Source: Oceanibaculum nanhaiense (GTDB lineage: Bacteria; Pseudomonadota; Alphaproteobacteria; Oceanibaculales; Oceanibaculaceae). Taken from it: a stretch of DNA of 64,000 nucleotides. Both the position numbers and the translations under genes were made by a program. Location of the stretch: the NCBI RefSeq assembly GCF_002148795.1, contig NZ_MPOB01000004.1, forward strand, positions 124,001-188,000, in the 5' to 3' direction. This document shows positions 1 through 9,453 of the stretch, in pieces (position 1 is the stretch's first letter; each line of letters opens with the position of its first letter). Below the pieces are notes generated by a model. The model was not told where the DNA came from. It searched no databases and was given only the letters and a program-made list of their open reading frames with translations.

Positions 1-1519
1 GCGCGCGCTTGGCCAGCGGCACGCGGCGCTGCGCCGGGGTCAGGGCCGGCTGCGGCATGGTGGTTTCGCGCGGCAGCGGCTCGACTGGGATGTTGTCATA
101 GCCGTGGATGCGCAGCACCTCTTCCACCAGATCGGCCTCGCCGATGATGTCGCCGCGCCAGGGCGGCGGGGTGACGGAGAACACGCCATCTGCCTTCGGC
201 TCCGCCTCGAAGCCAAGGATGTCGAGGATGCGCAGCGCCTCGCCCTGCTTCACGGCGACGCCGCCCAGCTCGGCGATGCGGCCGATGCGCAGATCGTAGC
301 TGCGGCGCCATTCCGGCTCCGTGCCCTCGACAACGATATCGCTGCATTCGCCGCCGCAGAGTTCGAGGATCAGCCGGGTGGCGACGTCGGTGCCCCAGAA
401 CGGCGAGGTCTGGTCCAGCCCGCGCTCGAAGCGATAGCGCGCGTCCGACAGCAGGTTCAGCTTGCGGCCGGCCATGGCGACGCGGATCGGGTCGAAGATC
501 GCGGTTTCCAGGAACACGCTCGTGGTCTCGTCCGACACGCCGGTGCGCTCGCCGCCCATCACGCCGGCAAGGTCGTCCACGCCGTGATCGTCGCCGATCG
601 CGACGATCTCGCTGTCCAGCGTGTATTCCTTGCCGTTCAGGGCCTGGAACTTCTCGCCGTCCTTCGCAAAGCGGATGGTGAGGTGGCCGCCCTCGATCTT
701 GTCGGCATCATAGACATGCAGCGGGCGGCCAAGGTCCATCATCACATAGTTGGTGATGTCCACCAGCGCCGAGATCGGGCGCAGTCCAACCGCCTTCAGC
801 CGGTCCTGCAGCCAGCGCGGGGAGGTGGTGTTCTTCACATTGCGGAAATGCCGGCCGACCACGATGGGGCAGGCATCCATGGCATCCGCCGGGAAGTCGC
901 GGCGCCAGACGACCGGGCTCGGATAGCTGCCGTTGCGCTTGGAGGTGTCCAGCTTGCGCAACGTGCCGAGGCCGGCCGCCGCCAGGTCACGGGCCACGCC
1001 GCGCACACCCAGGCAATCGGCACGGTTCGGCGTGATGGCAATGTCGATCAGCGGATCGTCGAGCCCGGCATATTTCGCGAAGGCGAGACCCAGCGGCGCA
1101 TCTTCGGGAAGCTCAATGATGCCGTCATGCTCGTCCGAAAGGCCAAGCTCGCGCTCGGAGACCAGCATGCCATTGGAGTCCTGGCCGCGGATCGTGCCCT
1201 TCTTCAGGTCGATGCCGGTGCCGGGAACATGGCTGCCCACCGGCGCGAACACGCCCTTCATGCCGGTGCGCGCGTTCGGCGCGCCGCACACCACCTGCAC
1301 CACTTCGGTGCCGGTATCGACCTTGCAGACGCGCAGCCGGTCGGCGTCGGGGTGCTGCTCGGCGGAGATGACATGAGCGACGGTGAAGGGGGCGAGGGCG
1401 GCGGCGCGATCCTCCACGCCTTCGACCTCAAGGCCGATCATGGAGAGGGTGCGGACGATCTCCTCCAGCGGCGCATCGGTGTCGAGATGCTCCTTCAGCC
1501 AGGACAGGGTGAATTTCAT
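1..1519 (-). CDS. pheT: Phenylalanine-tRNA ligase beta subunit (3'-truncated by window)
   Basis: Beta chain of the heterotetrameric PheRS, which charges tRNA-Phe in the cytoplasm. About 506 N-terminal residues of an expected ~800 are present; the rest lies left of base 1. The protein opens [13 protein letters not shown], then shows the tRNA-binding OB-fold segment (roughly residues 40-150) and the B3/B4 editing-region motif [18 protein letters not shown], as in bacterial PheT. The start ATG at 1519 overlaps the pheS stop in an ATGA junction, so the two are translationally coupled. The long open frame on the opposite strand is a composition shadow. Identity is very secure; only the truncation limits it. 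Confidence 0.97.
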   Translation of the reverse strand, partial: MKFTLSWLKEHLDTDAPLEEIVRTLSMIGLEVEGVEDRAAALAPFTVAHVISAEQHPDADRLRVCKVDTGTEVVQVVCGAPNARTGMKGVFAPVGSHVPGTGIDLKKGTIRGQDSNGMLVSERELGLSDEHDGIIELPEDAPLGLAFAKYAGLDDPLIDIAITPNRADCLGVRGVARDLAAAGLGTLRKLDTSKRNGSYPSPVVWRRDFPADAMDACPIVVGRHFRNVKNTTSPRWLQDRLKAVGLRPISALVDITNYVMMDLGRPLHVYDADKIEGGHLTIRFAKDGEKFQALNGKEYTLDSEIVAIGDDHGVDDLAGVMGGERTGVSDETTSVFLETAIFDPIRVAMAGRKLNLLSDARYRFERGLDQTSPFWGTDVATRLILELCGGECSDIVVEGTEPEWRRSYDLRIGRIAELGGVAVKQGEALRILDILGFEAEPKADGVFSVTPPPWRGDIIGEADLVEEVLRIHGYDNIPVEPLPRETTMPQPALTPAQRRVPLAKRA

Positions 1520-2592
1520 CGGGCCAGCCCCCCGGTCAGCGTCGGTACGTCCAGCGGCACGAAGCCGTAATGTTTCAGCCAGCGCAGATCGCTGTCATAG
1601 AAGGTGCGCAGGTCGGGAATGCCGTATTTCAGCATGGCGATGCGCTCGATCCCCATGCCGAAGGCGAAGCCCTGGTACTTGGTGGAATCGATGCCGCAAT
1701 TCTCCAGCACGCGCGGATGCACCATGCCGGAGCCGAGGATTTCCAGCCAGTCGTCGCCGGCGCCGATGGTCAGCTCGCCACCCTTGCGGGTACAGCCGAT
1801 ATCGACCTCCGCCGAGGGTTCGGTGAAGGGGAAATAGCTCGGGCGGAAGCGCACCGGCAGATCGTCCACGCCGAAGAAGGCGCGGCAGAACTCGATCAGG
1901 CAGCCCTTCAGATGGCCCATATGGGTCTTCTCGTCGATCACCAGCCCCTCGACCTGATGGAACATCGGCGAATGGGTGGCGTCGTGGTCGCTGCGGTAGG
2001 TGCGGCCGGGGGCGATGATGCGGATCGGCGGCGTGGTCTTCTGCATGGTGCGGATCTGCACCGGCGAGGTGTGGGTGCGCAGCACCATCTTCGCCCCGTC
2101 TGCGCGGTCCGGCAGATAGAAGGTGTCGTGCTCCTGCCGGGCGGGATGTTCCGGCGGAATGTTCAGCGCCCCGAAATTATGGAAATCATCCTCGATGTCC
2201 GGGCCTTCGGCGACGGCGAAACCCATTTCGCCAAAGATCGCCGTCAGCTCGTCCATCACCTGGCTGATCGGGTGGATGAAGCCGCGCTGCTCCGGCCGGG
2301 GCGGCAGCGACACGTCGATGCGCTCAGCGGCGAGGCGGGCGTTCAGCGCGGAATCGGCGAGCCCGGTCTTGCGCTGCTCGATGGCTTCGGCCACCGCATC
2401 CTTCACCTGGTTCAGGTCCTGGCCGGCCTGGCGGCGGGCATCGGGGTCGAGGCCGCCCAGCTGTTTCATCAGCTCGGTGATGCGGCCCTTCTTGCCAAGG
2501 GCGGCGACGCGGGCGCGGTCCAGCGCCTCCAGATCGGTGGCCTGGCCCACTTCGGCCAGCAATTCGTCGCGCAGTCGGTTGAGGTCTTCCAT
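1516..2592 (-). CDS. pheS: Phenylalanine-tRNA ligase alpha subunit
   Basis: Catalytic class II subunit of PheRS, 358 aa, the usual length. An N-terminal coiled-coil arm (residues ~1-90) precedes the catalytic core. Class II motifs are visible: [14 protein letters not shown], the motif 2 region [16 protein letters not shown], and motif 3 [21 protein letters not shown] chose the ATG at 2592 ([12 protein letters not shown]), which matches family N-termini. The frame stays open about 35 codons further upstream, but that stretch runs through the intergenic hairpin and has no conserved features. It overlaps pheT by four bases and follows rplT, the classical operon order. Confidence 0.97.
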   Translation of the reverse strand: MEDLNRLRDELLAEVGQATDLEALDRARVAALGKKGRITELMKQLGGLDPDARRQAGQDLNQVKDAVAEAIEQRKTGLADSALNARLAAERIDVSLPPRPEQRGFIHPISQVMDELTAIFGEMGFAVAEGPDIEDDFHNFGALNIPPEHPARQEHDTFYLPDRADGAKMVLRTHTSPVQIRTMQKTTPPIRIIAPGRTYRSDHDATHSPMFHQVEGLVIDEKTHMGHLKGCLIEFCRAFFGVDDLPVRFRPSYFPFTEPSAEVDIGCTRKGGELTIGAGDDWLEILGSGMVHPRVLENCGIDSTKYQGFAFGMGIERIAMLKYGIPDLRTFYDSDLRWLKHYGFVPLDVPTLTGGLAR

Positions 2593-2618
2593 CGTTCGTC
2601 CCGTCTTCCCGATACGAA

Positions 2619-2650
2619 AAGAGGGCCGGCCCCGCAGGACCGCCCCTCTT
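2619..2650 (-). terminator. Hairpin between rplT and pheS, possible attenuator or terminator
   Basis: Read on the minus strand, a GC-rich stem with AAGAGGG / CCCTCTT outer arms and imperfect inner pairing is followed by a short T run. It lies between the rplT stop and the pheS start, where E. coli has the pheST attenuator. No phenylalanine-rich leader peptide is visible here, so a Phe-sensing mechanism is not supported. A partial terminator that sets the ribosomal-protein to synthetase ratio is the simplest reading. Confidence 0.45.
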
Positions 2651-2706
2651 ATCACTTTAATCGCCGGCACGGCCCCTGATGGGACCGCAGGCGACACAAC
2701 GGTTGG

Positions 2707-3072
2707 TCAGCCGTTGCTGGCGAGGGCGGCCTGGGCCTGCTCGACCAGCGACTTAAAGACGTCCGGCTCGCGCGTGGCGATGTCCGACAGGACCTTGCGG
2801 TCGATGTCGATGCCGGCCTTCTTGATGCCGTCCATGAACTGCGAATAGGGCAGGCCGTGCATACGCGCGGCTGCGTTAATGCGCTGAATCCACAGGCCGC
2901 GGAAGTCGCGCTTCTTGTTGCGACGGTCGCGATAGGCATATTGCAGCCCCTTCTCGACCTTCTCCAGCGCGATGCGGAAGCTGCTGTTGCCCCGGCCGCG
3001 ATAGCCCTTGGCGAGATCCAGAACCTTCTTGTGACGGGCGTGGGAAGTGACGCCCCGCTTGACGCGTGCCAT
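2707..3072 (-). CDS. rplT: 50S ribosomal protein L20
   Basis: L20, 121 aa, binds 23S rRNA early in large-subunit assembly. The N-terminus [19 protein letters not shown] and the basic segment with [21 protein letters not shown] are diagnostic. In enterics and Bacillus, L20 represses its own operon by binding the mRNA leader; whether that holds here cannot be seen. It lies 11 bases downstream of rpmI on the minus strand, in the standard infC-rpmI-rplT order. Confidence 0.98.
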   Translation of the reverse strand: MARVKRGVTSHARHKKVLDLAKGYRGRGNSSFRIALEKVEKGLQYAYRDRRNKKRDFRGLWIQRINAAARMHGLPYSQFMDGIKKAGIDIDRKVLSDIATREPDVFKSLVEQAQAALASNG

Positions 3073-3083
3073 CTAGCTTCTCC

Positions 3084-3284
3084 TTACCCGTTCGGAAGAA
3101 AGAATTTTTTGACGCGTGCAGCATCCTGCGCGCTCATGATCTTGGTGCCGGTGTGCTGACGCAGCATCTTGGTCGGACGCTTGCGCATACCGTGGCGCTT
3201 GAAAGCCACGGCCATCTTCACCTTGCCGCTGCCGGTCAGGCGGAAGCGCTTCTTGGCTCCGCTCCGGGTCTTCATCTTGGGCAT
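3084..3284 (-). CDS. rpmI: 50S ribosomal protein L35
   Basis: L35, 66 aa, the normal size. The sequence [20 protein letters not shown] and the central [14 protein letters not shown] are characteristic of this small basic protein. It lies between infC and rplT on the minus strand, as in most bacteria. A gap of about 158 bases separates it from infC; I see no gene there, and that is where an L20-type regulatory leader would sit if one exists. Confidence 0.98.
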   Translation of the reverse strand: MPKMKTRSGAKKRFRLTGSGKVKMAVAFKRHGMRKRPTKMLRQHTGTKIMSAQDAARVKKFFLPNG

Positions 3285-3442
3285 TTCAACCTCACAATAT
3301 TACGGGTTCACATTGGCCAGCCAGGCATGCCCTACAAGCCATGGCGCGGCCTTTCCCCATCAGGCCGGAGCCTGAGGGAAGGCGGTTTATACAGAGTGCT
3401 TGGCCGGAAAGCAAGGCCGTGCGGTGCGGTTTTCGGCGCGCC

Positions 3443-3979
3443 TCAGCGCGGCGCGATCACCATCACCATCTGGCGGCCTTCCAGCTTCGGATACTGTTCG
3501 ACCTTGGCCAGTTCCTCGACATCGTCCTTCACCCGCATCAGCACATTCATGCCGATATCCTGGTGGGCCATCTCGCGGCCGCGAAAGCGCATGGTGACCT
3601 TCACCTTGTCGCCATCGGTCAGGAACTTGTTCACGCTGCGCATTTTGACGTCGTAATCATGATCGTCGATATTCGGACGCATCTTGATTTCCTTGACCTC
3701 AATGATCTTCTGGTTTTTGCGCGCTTCGTTGCGCTTTTTCTGCGCCTCGTACTTGAACTTGCCGTAATCGAGAATCTTCACGACCGGCGGTGCGGCGCCG
3801 GGCGAAATCTCGACCAGATCGAGACCCACATCTTCGGCGGCGCGCAATGCGTCCCGCCGGGACATCACCCCGAGATTCTCCCCATTCTCGCCAATCACGC
3901 GCAGCGTGTCGGAAGAAATATCTTCATTGACCCGCGGACCATCCTTGCTGGGCGCGGCGTCTGGTTGGAAACGAGCTAT
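3443..3979 (-). CDS. infC: Translation initiation factor IF-3, apparent AUA start
   Basis: IF-3 binds the 30S subunit and discriminates against non-canonical start codons. From the AUA at 3979 the product is 178 aa, the normal family size, beginning [19 protein letters not shown] after the initiator. Family landmarks are [20 protein letters not shown], the lysine-rich linker with [16 protein letters not shown], and the C-terminal [18 protein letters not shown]. No ATG, GTG or TTG lies in frame before the internal GTG at 3898, which would remove the conserved RVNE block. A stop codon directly precedes the AUA. A rare start codon fits the known IF-3 autoregulation of AUU-started infC in E. coli. 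Confidence 0.95.
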   Translation of the reverse strand: MARFQPDAAPSKDGPRVNEDISSDTLRVIGENGENLGVMSRRDALRAAEDVGLDLVEISPGAAPPVVKILDYGKFKYEAQKKRNEARKNQKIIEVKEIKMRPNIDDHDYDVKMRSVNKFLTDGDKVKVTMRFRGREMAHQDIGMNVLMRVKDDVEELAKVEQYPKLEGRQMVMVIAPR

Positions 3980-3990
3980 TTAACACCTCC
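3977..3990 (-). promoter_or_regulatory. Shine-Dalgarno and AUA start of infC
   Basis: On the minus strand a perfect GGAGGT (3990-3985) is followed by five bases (GTTAA) and then ATA (3979-3977). The in-frame TAA immediately before the ATA rules out any upstream start. Another possible rare start, ATT at 3919, has no comparable ribosome site. The strong Shine-Dalgarno at ideal spacing is what decides the start. Confidence 0.8.
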
Positions 3991-4067
3991 GTCTGATCGG
4001 GAAGGCAAAACGAACCACGTTGCCGCCTTCCCATACGGCAACGGGCAATCGCAACCATGACCGGCCA

Positions 4068-5981
4068 TCATGCCGGCGGCTGCGTTTCCTCTTTAAGTCT
4101 ATGAAGTGCGTCCTCAAGCGCAAGCACTTCTTGCTTGTCGCCGCCAAGACGCCGCATCGCGACCTTGCGTTCTTCCGCCTCGCGGCGGCCGACCACCAGC
4201 AAAATCGGCACCTTAGCCAGGCTGTGTTCGCGCACCTTATAGTTGATCTTCTCGTTACGCAAATCGGTCTCGACGCGCAGGCCGGCCGCTTTCAGCGTGG
4301 CGGCGACCTCCTCGGCGTAGGGATCGGCCTCGTTGGTGATGGTCGCGACCACCGCCTGCACCGGGGCGAGCCAGAGCGGGAATTTGCCGGCATATTGCTC
4401 GATCAGGATGCCGAGGAAGCGCTCGAAGGAACCCAGAATCGCCCGGTGCAGCATGACCGGCCGGTGCTTCTGGCTGTCTTCGGCGATATAGGAGGCGTCG
4501 AGGCGCTGCGGCAGCACGAAATCGACCTGCAGCGTGCCGCACTGCCAGTCGCGGCCGATGGCGTCGCGCAGCACGAATTCCAGCTTCGGGCCATAGAAGG
4601 CGCCTTCGCCGGGGTTCAGCGTGTAGGGCAGGCCGGCGGCTTCCACCGCATCCTTCAGCGCGCCTTCGGCGCGGTCCCAGGTGGCATCCTCGCCGGCGCG
4701 GACTTCCGGCCGGTCGGAAAATTTCACCTTCACATCGGTGAAGCCGAAATCCTTGTAGACGCTCTGCAGCAGGGCGCAGAACCGGATCGTCTCGTCGGTG
4801 ATCTGGTCTTCCGTGCAGAAGATGTGCGCATCGTCCTGGGTGAAGGACCGCACCCGCATGATGCCATGCAGCGCCCCCGACGGCTCGTAGCGGTGGCAGG
4901 CGCCGAATTCCGCCATGCGGATCGGCAGCTGGCGATAGCTGGTCAGTCCCTGGCGGAAGATCTGCACATGGCCGGGGCAGTTCATCGGCTTCAGCGCCAG
5001 GATGCGGTCATCCTCGGTCTCCACCGTGAACATGTTCTCGCGGAACTTCTCCCAATGGCCGGAGGCTTCCCACAGCGCGCGGTCAATCAGCTGCGGCGTC
5101 TTCACCTCGACATAGCCGGCGGCGTCCAGCTTGCGGCGCATATAGGCTTCGACGGCGCGGTACAGCGTCCAGCCCTTGGGGTGCCAGAACACGCTGCCAA
5201 CGGCCTCTTCCTGAATATGGAACAAATCCATCTCGCGGCCGATGCGGCGATGGTCGCGCTTCTCCGCTTCTTCGACCTGCAGCAGATAGGCCTCCAGCTC
5301 CTCCTTCGTTGCGAAGGCGGTGCCATAGACGCGCTGTAGCTGGTCGTTATTGGCGTCACCGCGCCAATAGGCGCCAGACACTTTCAGCAGCTTGAAGGCC
5401 TTGCCCAGCTTGCCGGTGGAGGGCAGATGCGGGCCGGTACACAGATCGGTGAACGCACCTTGCGTATAGACTGAGATGTCCTCGTCCGCCGGGATGTTGC
5501 CGATATGCTCGGCCTTGTACTTCTCGCCGATGGACTCGAAATAGGCGACCGCCTGGTCGCGGCTCCAGACATCGCGGGTGATCGTCTCGTTGCGCTCGAC
5601 GATCTCGCGCATCTTCGCTTCCAGCGTCTCAAGGTCTTCCGGCGTGAACGGCTCGGCGCGCGCGAAATCGTAATAGAAGCCGGTCTCTGTCGCCGGTCCG
5701 AACGTCACCTGCACATCCGGATACAGCTCCTTCGCCGCTTCGGCCAGCACATGGGCGGCGTCATGGCGCAGCAGTTCCAGCGCGTCGGGATGCTTGGTGG
5801 TGACGATCTCGATCCGGGAATCGGTGGTGATAGTGCTCGCCAGGTCCTTCACGTCGCCGTTGATCTTGATGGCGAGCGCGGCCTTTGCGAGGCCGGCACC
5901 GATTGACGCAGCGACGTCCGCGCCCGTGACCGGGCCCTCGAACTGCTTGACGCTGCCGTCGGGGAGCGTGATGGAAACCAT
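4068..5981 (-). CDS. thrS: Threonine-tRNA ligase
   Basis: Class II synthetase charging tRNA-Thr, 637 aa, full length. An N-terminal TGS domain begins [16 protein letters not shown]. The editing domain carries [18 protein letters not shown]. The catalytic core has MNCPGH (zinc cysteine and histidine region) and [18 protein letters not shown], with the C-terminal anticodon-binding domain after about residue 530. It is the first gene of the minus-strand operon thrS-infC-rpmI-rplT-pheS-pheT. A plausible sigma-70 promoter lies about 80-100 bases upstream. I see no T-box-like leader. Confidence 0.98.
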   Translation of the reverse strand: MVSITLPDGSVKQFEGPVTGADVAASIGAGLAKAALAIKINGDVKDLASTITTDSRIEIVTTKHPDALELLRHDAAHVLAEAAKELYPDVQVTFGPATETGFYYDFARAEPFTPEDLETLEAKMREIVERNETITRDVWSRDQAVAYFESIGEKYKAEHIGNIPADEDISVYTQGAFTDLCTGPHLPSTGKLGKAFKLLKVSGAYWRGDANNDQLQRVYGTAFATKEELEAYLLQVEEAEKRDHRRIGREMDLFHIQEEAVGSVFWHPKGWTLYRAVEAYMRRKLDAAGYVEVKTPQLIDRALWEASGHWEKFRENMFTVETEDDRILALKPMNCPGHVQIFRQGLTSYRQLPIRMAEFGACHRYEPSGALHGIMRVRSFTQDDAHIFCTEDQITDETIRFCALLQSVYKDFGFTDVKVKFSDRPEVRAGEDATWDRAEGALKDAVEAAGLPYTLNPGEGAFYGPKLEFVLRDAIGRDWQCGTLQVDFVLPQRLDASYIAEDSQKHRPVMLHRAILGSFERFLGILIEQYAGKFPLWLAPVQAVVATITNEADPYAEEVAATLKAAGLRVETDLRNEKINYKVREHSLAKVPILLVVGRREAEERKVAMRRLGGDKQEVLALEDALHRLKEETQPPA

Positions 5982-6057
5982 GATCTGTCGCGTTCCGATT
6001 GGGTTGCGGTGAACACACTATATGGGGCTTCTGCCGCAGCGCGGCAAAAGGGCTGCA

Positions 6058-6085
6058 ACTCTAATGCGCCGCCTTGGCGTGTCAA
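6058..6085 (-). promoter_or_regulatory. Putative sigma-70 promoter of the thrS operon
   Basis: On the minus strand TTGACA (6085-6080) is followed by a 16-base spacer and TAGAGT (6063-6058), giving a leader of roughly 70 bases before the thrS ATG. The -35 is a perfect consensus and the -10 matches 4 of 6. Confidence 0.6.
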
Positions 6086-6238
6086 GCGGGCGTGGCGTCG
6101 CGCCTGGCAGCATCGCGATTTGGCGCCGCGATTTGCCCTCTTGCGGGTCGCCGGGCGGCGCGGCACTATCCGCCGCGGTCGCAATATCTTGCGCAACCTC
6201 CACTTTGAGAAACCCCTAGGCAATAGAGGCTGCGGGCC

Positions 6239-6529
6239 ATGCCCGTTCCGTTTCTCTCTCCCGAATTGGTCGAACTGGTCGGCGGCATCGCCGCCGTGCT
6301 GACCACGATCTCCTTCCTGCCGCAGGTGCTGAAGGCCTGGCGCAGCCGCTCGGCGCGCGACGTGTCGCTGGCGATGCTGCTGCTGTTCCTGGCCGGCGTG
6401 CTGCTGTGGCTGTGCTATGGGCTGGCGCTGGAGTCGCTGCCACTGATCCTGGCCAACGCGGTGACGGCGGTGCTGATCCTGGCGATCCTGGCAGCGAAGC
6501 TGCGCTTCCGCACGCCGGGTCCGGTGTAA
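6239..6529 (+). CDS. SemiSWEET-type small sugar transporter (PQ-loop)
   Basis: 96 aa with three predicted membrane helices (about residues 8-27, 38-58 and 63-86), the size of bacterial SemiSWEETs, which act as dimers in the inner membrane to move sugars by facilitated diffusion. The PQ motif is clear in SFLPQVLKAWRSRSARDVS. It is divergent from thrS and convergent with the MFS gene that ends six bases downstream. The substrate cannot be read from the sequence. Confidence 0.85.
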   Translation: MPVPFLSPELVELVGGIAAVLTTISFLPQVLKAWRSRSARDVSLAMLLLFLAGVLLWLCYGLALESLPLILANAVTAVLILAILAAKLRFRTPGPV

Positions 6530-6535
6530 CCCGGC

Positions 6536-7795
6536 CTATTTCACGCCGGGTTCCGAATCGTCCTTGCCCATCGGCATGCGCGGATCGAGCTTCATCGCCT
6601 GCGGGCTGCTGGCCGGCACATTCACGAATTTCCCGCGCAGATCGGCCGGCTTCGAGGCGCGGCGGGTCATGCGGTAGGCAACGAAGCCCCCGGTCGCGGC
6701 GGAAATGACGGCGGCGTAGAAGAACAGGCCGGCCGGGCCGATCAGTTCCATGACCAGCGTGGCGAGCAGCGGGCCAATGGTCGAGCCGATGGCCCAGGAC
6801 AGCAGCAGTGTGCTGGTCAGCGGCACCATCTGGCCGGGTTCGGCGAAGTCGCTGGCATGCGCGATGCACAGCGCATAGATCGACAGGCCGGTCGCGCCCC
6901 AGATGCCGAACAGCGCATAGAGCATCCACACCGGCAGGATGGGGCCGAGAAGGGCAATCGCCAGCGACACCGCGAGGACGACCGCCAGCCCGCCGACGAT
7001 TACCCGGCGGCGGTCGATGCGGTCGGACAGCCAGCCCATCGGCCATTGCGCGAACAGGCTGCCGATCTGCATGACCGAGACCAGCGCCGCGATGGGGCCG
7101 GCGGCCAGCCCGATCTGCAGGCCATAGAGCGGCGTGATGCCGATCACCGCCGCGTTCATCAGGCCGGTCGCCACACAGCCGATCAGCGCCGCCGGCGCGA
7201 TGGCATACAACTCCTTCAGCGACATGGTGGCGACGGTCGGCGGCGGCGGGGTGACGGCGCGGGTCAGCGCCACCGGGATCAGCGACAGCGAGGCGCAGGC
7301 GCTGATCAGCAGGAAGAACCCCGTGCCCATCGGATCGCCGATGGCCAGCAGCATCTGCCCGCCGGCCAGCGTCAGCTTGTTGGAGATCATGTACAGTGAC
7401 AGCACGCGGCCGCGGATCGGCTGCGGCGCCTGTGCCACGATCCAGCTTTCTGCCACGCTGAACAGACCGGCCATGCAGATGCCCATCAGGAAGCGCAGGC
7501 AGCCCCATAGCATCCAGTCGATGCCGAGCGTCAGGCCCAGCGTCGAGGCGGAGACGGCGGCGGCGAACACGGCGAAGGTGCGGATATGGCCGATGCCGCG
7601 TACCAGCCTGGGCATCAGCAGGCAGCCGATCAGGAAGCCGAAGGAATAGAAGGTGGCGACGACGCCGATCATCGTCGGCGACAGGCCTTCCAGGCCCATG
7701 CGCAACGGCACCAGGACGCCGATCAGGCCGTTACCGAGCTGCAGGATCATCACGCCCAGAACGATGGCCAGGATCGCCGGGATGGCGTCACGCAT
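6536..7795 (-). CDS. MFS transporter (YcaD-like)
   Basis: 419 aa with about 12 hydrophobic helices in two six-helix halves. The N-terminal half has the loop GFLIGCLLMPRLVRGIGHIR and the second half WPMGWLSDRIDRRR, the MFS loop 2-3 and 8-9 signatures. Sequence style resembles the YcaD-like group of the major facilitator superfamily. It lies 94 bases downstream of the LysR gene on the same strand, so the two may be co-transcribed. The substrate is unknown. Confidence 0.85.
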   Translation of the reverse strand: MRDAIPAILAIVLGVMILQLGNGLIGVLVPLRMGLEGLSPTMIGVVATFYSFGFLIGCLLMPRLVRGIGHIRTFAVFAAAVSASTLGLTLGIDWMLWGCLRFLMGICMAGLFSVAESWIVAQAPQPIRGRVLSLYMISNKLTLAGGQMLLAIGDPMGTGFFLLISACASLSLIPVALTRAVTPPPPTVATMSLKELYAIAPAALIGCVATGLMNAAVIGITPLYGLQIGLAAGPIAALVSVMQIGSLFAQWPMGWLSDRIDRRRVIVGGLAVVLAVSLAIALLGPILPVWMLYALFGIWGATGLSIYALCIAHASDFAEPGQMVPLTSTLLLSWAIGSTIGPLLATLVMELIGPAGLFFYAAVISAATGGFVAYRMTRRASKPADLRGKFVNVPASSPQAMKLDPRMPMGKDDSEPGVK

Positions 7796-7889
7796 GAGGG
7801 GCTCCGGCCTTGTTAGCGGTTCTTGCTTGGCGGTTATTCTGGGATAGATGCCAGAAGGTTACAAGAAGGTGTCTGGGCGGATGTTTGGG

Positions 7890-8795
7890 CTATTCGACGA
7901 TGCGCATCCCGTCATTCTCCGCCTCGGCGAACAGCCAGTCGCGGAAGGCGGTGATCTTCGGCCGCTCGGCTGATGCCTCGGGGCAGACGAAGAAATAGGA
8001 GTGATAGGCGTTCAGCGCGAATTTGAAGGGCTGCACCAGCGTGCCGTCGGCAATTGCGTCGCGCACCAGGGGGCTGCGCCCCAGCGCCAGCCCCTGGCCG
8101 TTGATCGCGGCCTGGAACACCATGCTGGAATGGCTGAAGGAGGGACCGCGCGTCGGGTCCACATCGTCGATGCCGGCGGCCAGCAGCCACATCCGCCAAT
8201 CCTCGTGCATATGGTCGTGCAGCAGCGTGTGGTGCTTCAGATCCTCCGGCGTGCGCAGCGGGTGCGGCCCGTCCAGCAGTTTCGGGCTGCATACCGGGAA
8301 CACGCTCTCGGTCATGAAGCGCACCGCCTTGACACCCGGCCAGCCGCCGGTGCCGTAGCGGATCGCGCAATCCACGTCTTCCTGGTTGAAGTCCACGATC
8401 TTGTCGTTGGCGGCGACCCAGACATCGATCTCCGGATGCTGCGCGCGGAACCGGCCGAGGCGCGGCACCAGCCAAGTCGCGGCGAAAGACTGGAAGGTGG
8501 AGACGGTCAGCCGGCCGGCGCGGTCGCGCGCCAGCAGCCGCCCGGTGCCCTCGGCCAGCCGGTCCAGAGAGTCGCGCGCCACGGCAAGGTAGCTCTGCCC
8601 CTCCTCGGTCAGGAACAGCGCACGGCTGCCGCGCCGGAACAGCGGCAGGCCCAGCCAGGTTTCCAGCGACTTCACCTGATGGCTGATCGCCGCCTGCGTC
8701 ACATGCAGCTCGTCGGCGGCCTTGGTAAAGCTCAGATGCCGGGCGGCGGCCTCGAAGGCGCGGACGGCGGTCAGCGGCGGCAGGCGGCGGGACAT
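7890..8795 (-). CDS. LysR-family transcriptional regulator (GcvA-like)
   Basis: 301 aa. The N-terminal winged helix (residues ~1-65) reads SRRLPPLTAVRAFEAAARH, then FTKAADELHVTQAAISHQ, the GcvA-type LysR signature. The C-terminal effector domain follows, with WLVPRLGRFRAQHPEIDVWV. I prefer the ATG at 8795, which matches GcvA-like N-termini, although the frame also has an ATG at 8810. It is divergent from the first DUF1127 gene. A perfect TTATCA-N3-TGATAA palindrome lies just upstream and could be its autoregulatory site. The likely targets are the DUF1127 genes or the downstream MFS gene, by position only. Confidence 0.9.
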   Translation of the reverse strand: MSRRLPPLTAVRAFEAAARHLSFTKAADELHVTQAAISHQVKSLETWLGLPLFRRGSRALFLTEEGQSYLAVARDSLDRLAEGTGRLLARDRAGRLTVSTFQSFAATWLVPRLGRFRAQHPEIDVWVAANDKIVDFNQEDVDCAIRYGTGGWPGVKAVRFMTESVFPVCSPKLLDGPHPLRTPEDLKHHTLLHDHMHEDWRMWLLAAGIDDVDPTRGPSFSHSSMVFQAAINGQGLALGRSPLVRDAIADGTLVQPFKFALNAYHSYFFVCPEASAERPKITAFRDWLFAEAENDGMRIVE

Positions 8796-8826
8796 GATCT
8801 CGATATCCATTCAGCATTAGAAAATC

Positions 8827-8841
8827 TTATCACCATGATAA
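8827..8841. promoter_or_regulatory. Perfect palindrome upstream of the LysR gene
   Basis: TTATCA-CCA-TGATAA, a perfect inverted repeat with 6-base arms; its inner part fits the LysR-type T-N11-A pattern. It lies 32 bases upstream of the chosen LysR ATG, where autorepression sites of this family usually sit. Confidence 0.6.
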
Positions 8842-8911
8842 AAAACTATCCTTTGTCAGCTTCAAAGAAAAGGCAGATATAAGCATCATCTCAATAATTT
8901 GACGGTCTGGG

Positions 8912-8928
8912 ATTGTCATTAGGACAAT
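8912..8928. promoter_or_regulatory. Shared palindrome ATTGTC-N5-GACAAT, copy 1
   Basis: ATTGTC ATTAG GACAAT, a perfect 6-base inverted repeat ending 22 bases before the ATG of the first DUF1127 gene. The same element, with a different spacer, precedes the second DUF1127 gene at almost the same distance. It is too AT-rich and short to be a terminator and has no T run. A regulator binding site overlapping the core promoter is the best guess. Confidence 0.65.
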
Positions 8929-8950
8929 TTGGCCGTTCGAGGAGAGTGCC

Positions 8951-9199
8951 ATGTCTGCTGTCAATACCGGCCTTCCGTTATCCGCCACCGCTGTCTCCGG
9001 GGGCGTCTCCCAGCGTGGTTTCGGCATCCCTACCGTCCGCGTCCTGCTGATCGGCTTGGTCGATCTGCTGATTGCCTGGCAGGAGCGCGCGATACAGCGC
9101 CACCGTCTGGCGGGCCTCGACGAGCGCGGGCTGAAGGATGTTGCGCTGAGCCGCGCCGATATCGCCCCGGAGGTCGCCAAGCCGTTCTGGCGGGCCTGA
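8951..9199 (+). CDS. DUF1127 protein, copy 1
   Basis: 82 aa. The C-terminal half holds the DUF1127 (YjiS-like) core, with an Arg-rich helix and RLAGLDERGLKDVALSRADI followed by the typical terminal FW. The N-terminal ~35 residues are variable. Small DUF1127 proteins of alphaproteobacteria have been linked to RNA turnover and to phosphate and stress physiology; the role here is not known. A Shine-Dalgarno GAGGAG lies at ideal distance. It is followed by an intrinsic terminator, so it is monocistronic, and it has a paralogue at 9454. Confidence 0.88.
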   Translation: MSAVNTGLPLSATAVSGGVSQRGFGIPTVRVLLIGLVDLLIAWQERAIQRHRLAGLDERGLKDVALSRADIAPEVAKPFWRA

Positions 9200-9270
9200 A
9201 GCACCCGTCAGATGCCTTGGCCGCGTGGCTTGCCCGCGGCCGGCTCCTCTGCTTCACCAACCCCGCCTTG

Positions 9271-9301
9271 CGCCTCCGGTTTCGACCGGAGGCGTTTTTT
9301 T
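9271..9301 (+). terminator. Intrinsic terminator after DUF1127 copy 1
   Basis: A perfect 10-bp stem, CGCCTCCGGT / ACCGGAGGCG, closed by a TTCG tetraloop and followed by seven T residues. About 70 bases after the stop codon at 9199. Confidence 0.93.
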
Positions 9302-9412
9302 GCGGGCTTGTTTCAACATCAATTTAACTAATCCGATGATGAAAAAGCGTCGTTTGTGATCTCGCTCTAAGTAAATGAATATACAGGAAACAGGGAAGGC
9401 GAACGTCTCCAT

Positions 9413-9429
9413 ATTGTCATGAAGACAAT
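9413..9429. promoter_or_regulatory. Shared palindrome ATTGTC-N5-GACAAT, copy 2
   Basis: ATTGTC ATGAA GACAAT, identical arms and spacer length to the element at 8912-8928, ending 24 bases before the preferred ATG of the second DUF1127 gene. The arms are conserved while the surrounding DNA is not, which argues for function. Confidence 0.65.
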
Positions 9430-9453
9430 TCAGCCTTAGCGATGGAGGGTCGA

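Noticed and set aside
104-1570. Long plus-strand open frame opposite pheT
   Set aside because: It is the antisense of a secure gene in GC-rich DNA, where stop codons are scarce; it has no ribosome site and no family-like sequence.
2593-2706. pheM-like leader peptide for pheST attenuation
   Set aside because: No Phe-rich short ORF can be read before the hairpin.
8912-8928. Terminator reading of the ATTGTC palindrome
   Set aside because: Weak AT-rich stem with no T run, and it lies just before a start codon rather than after a gene.
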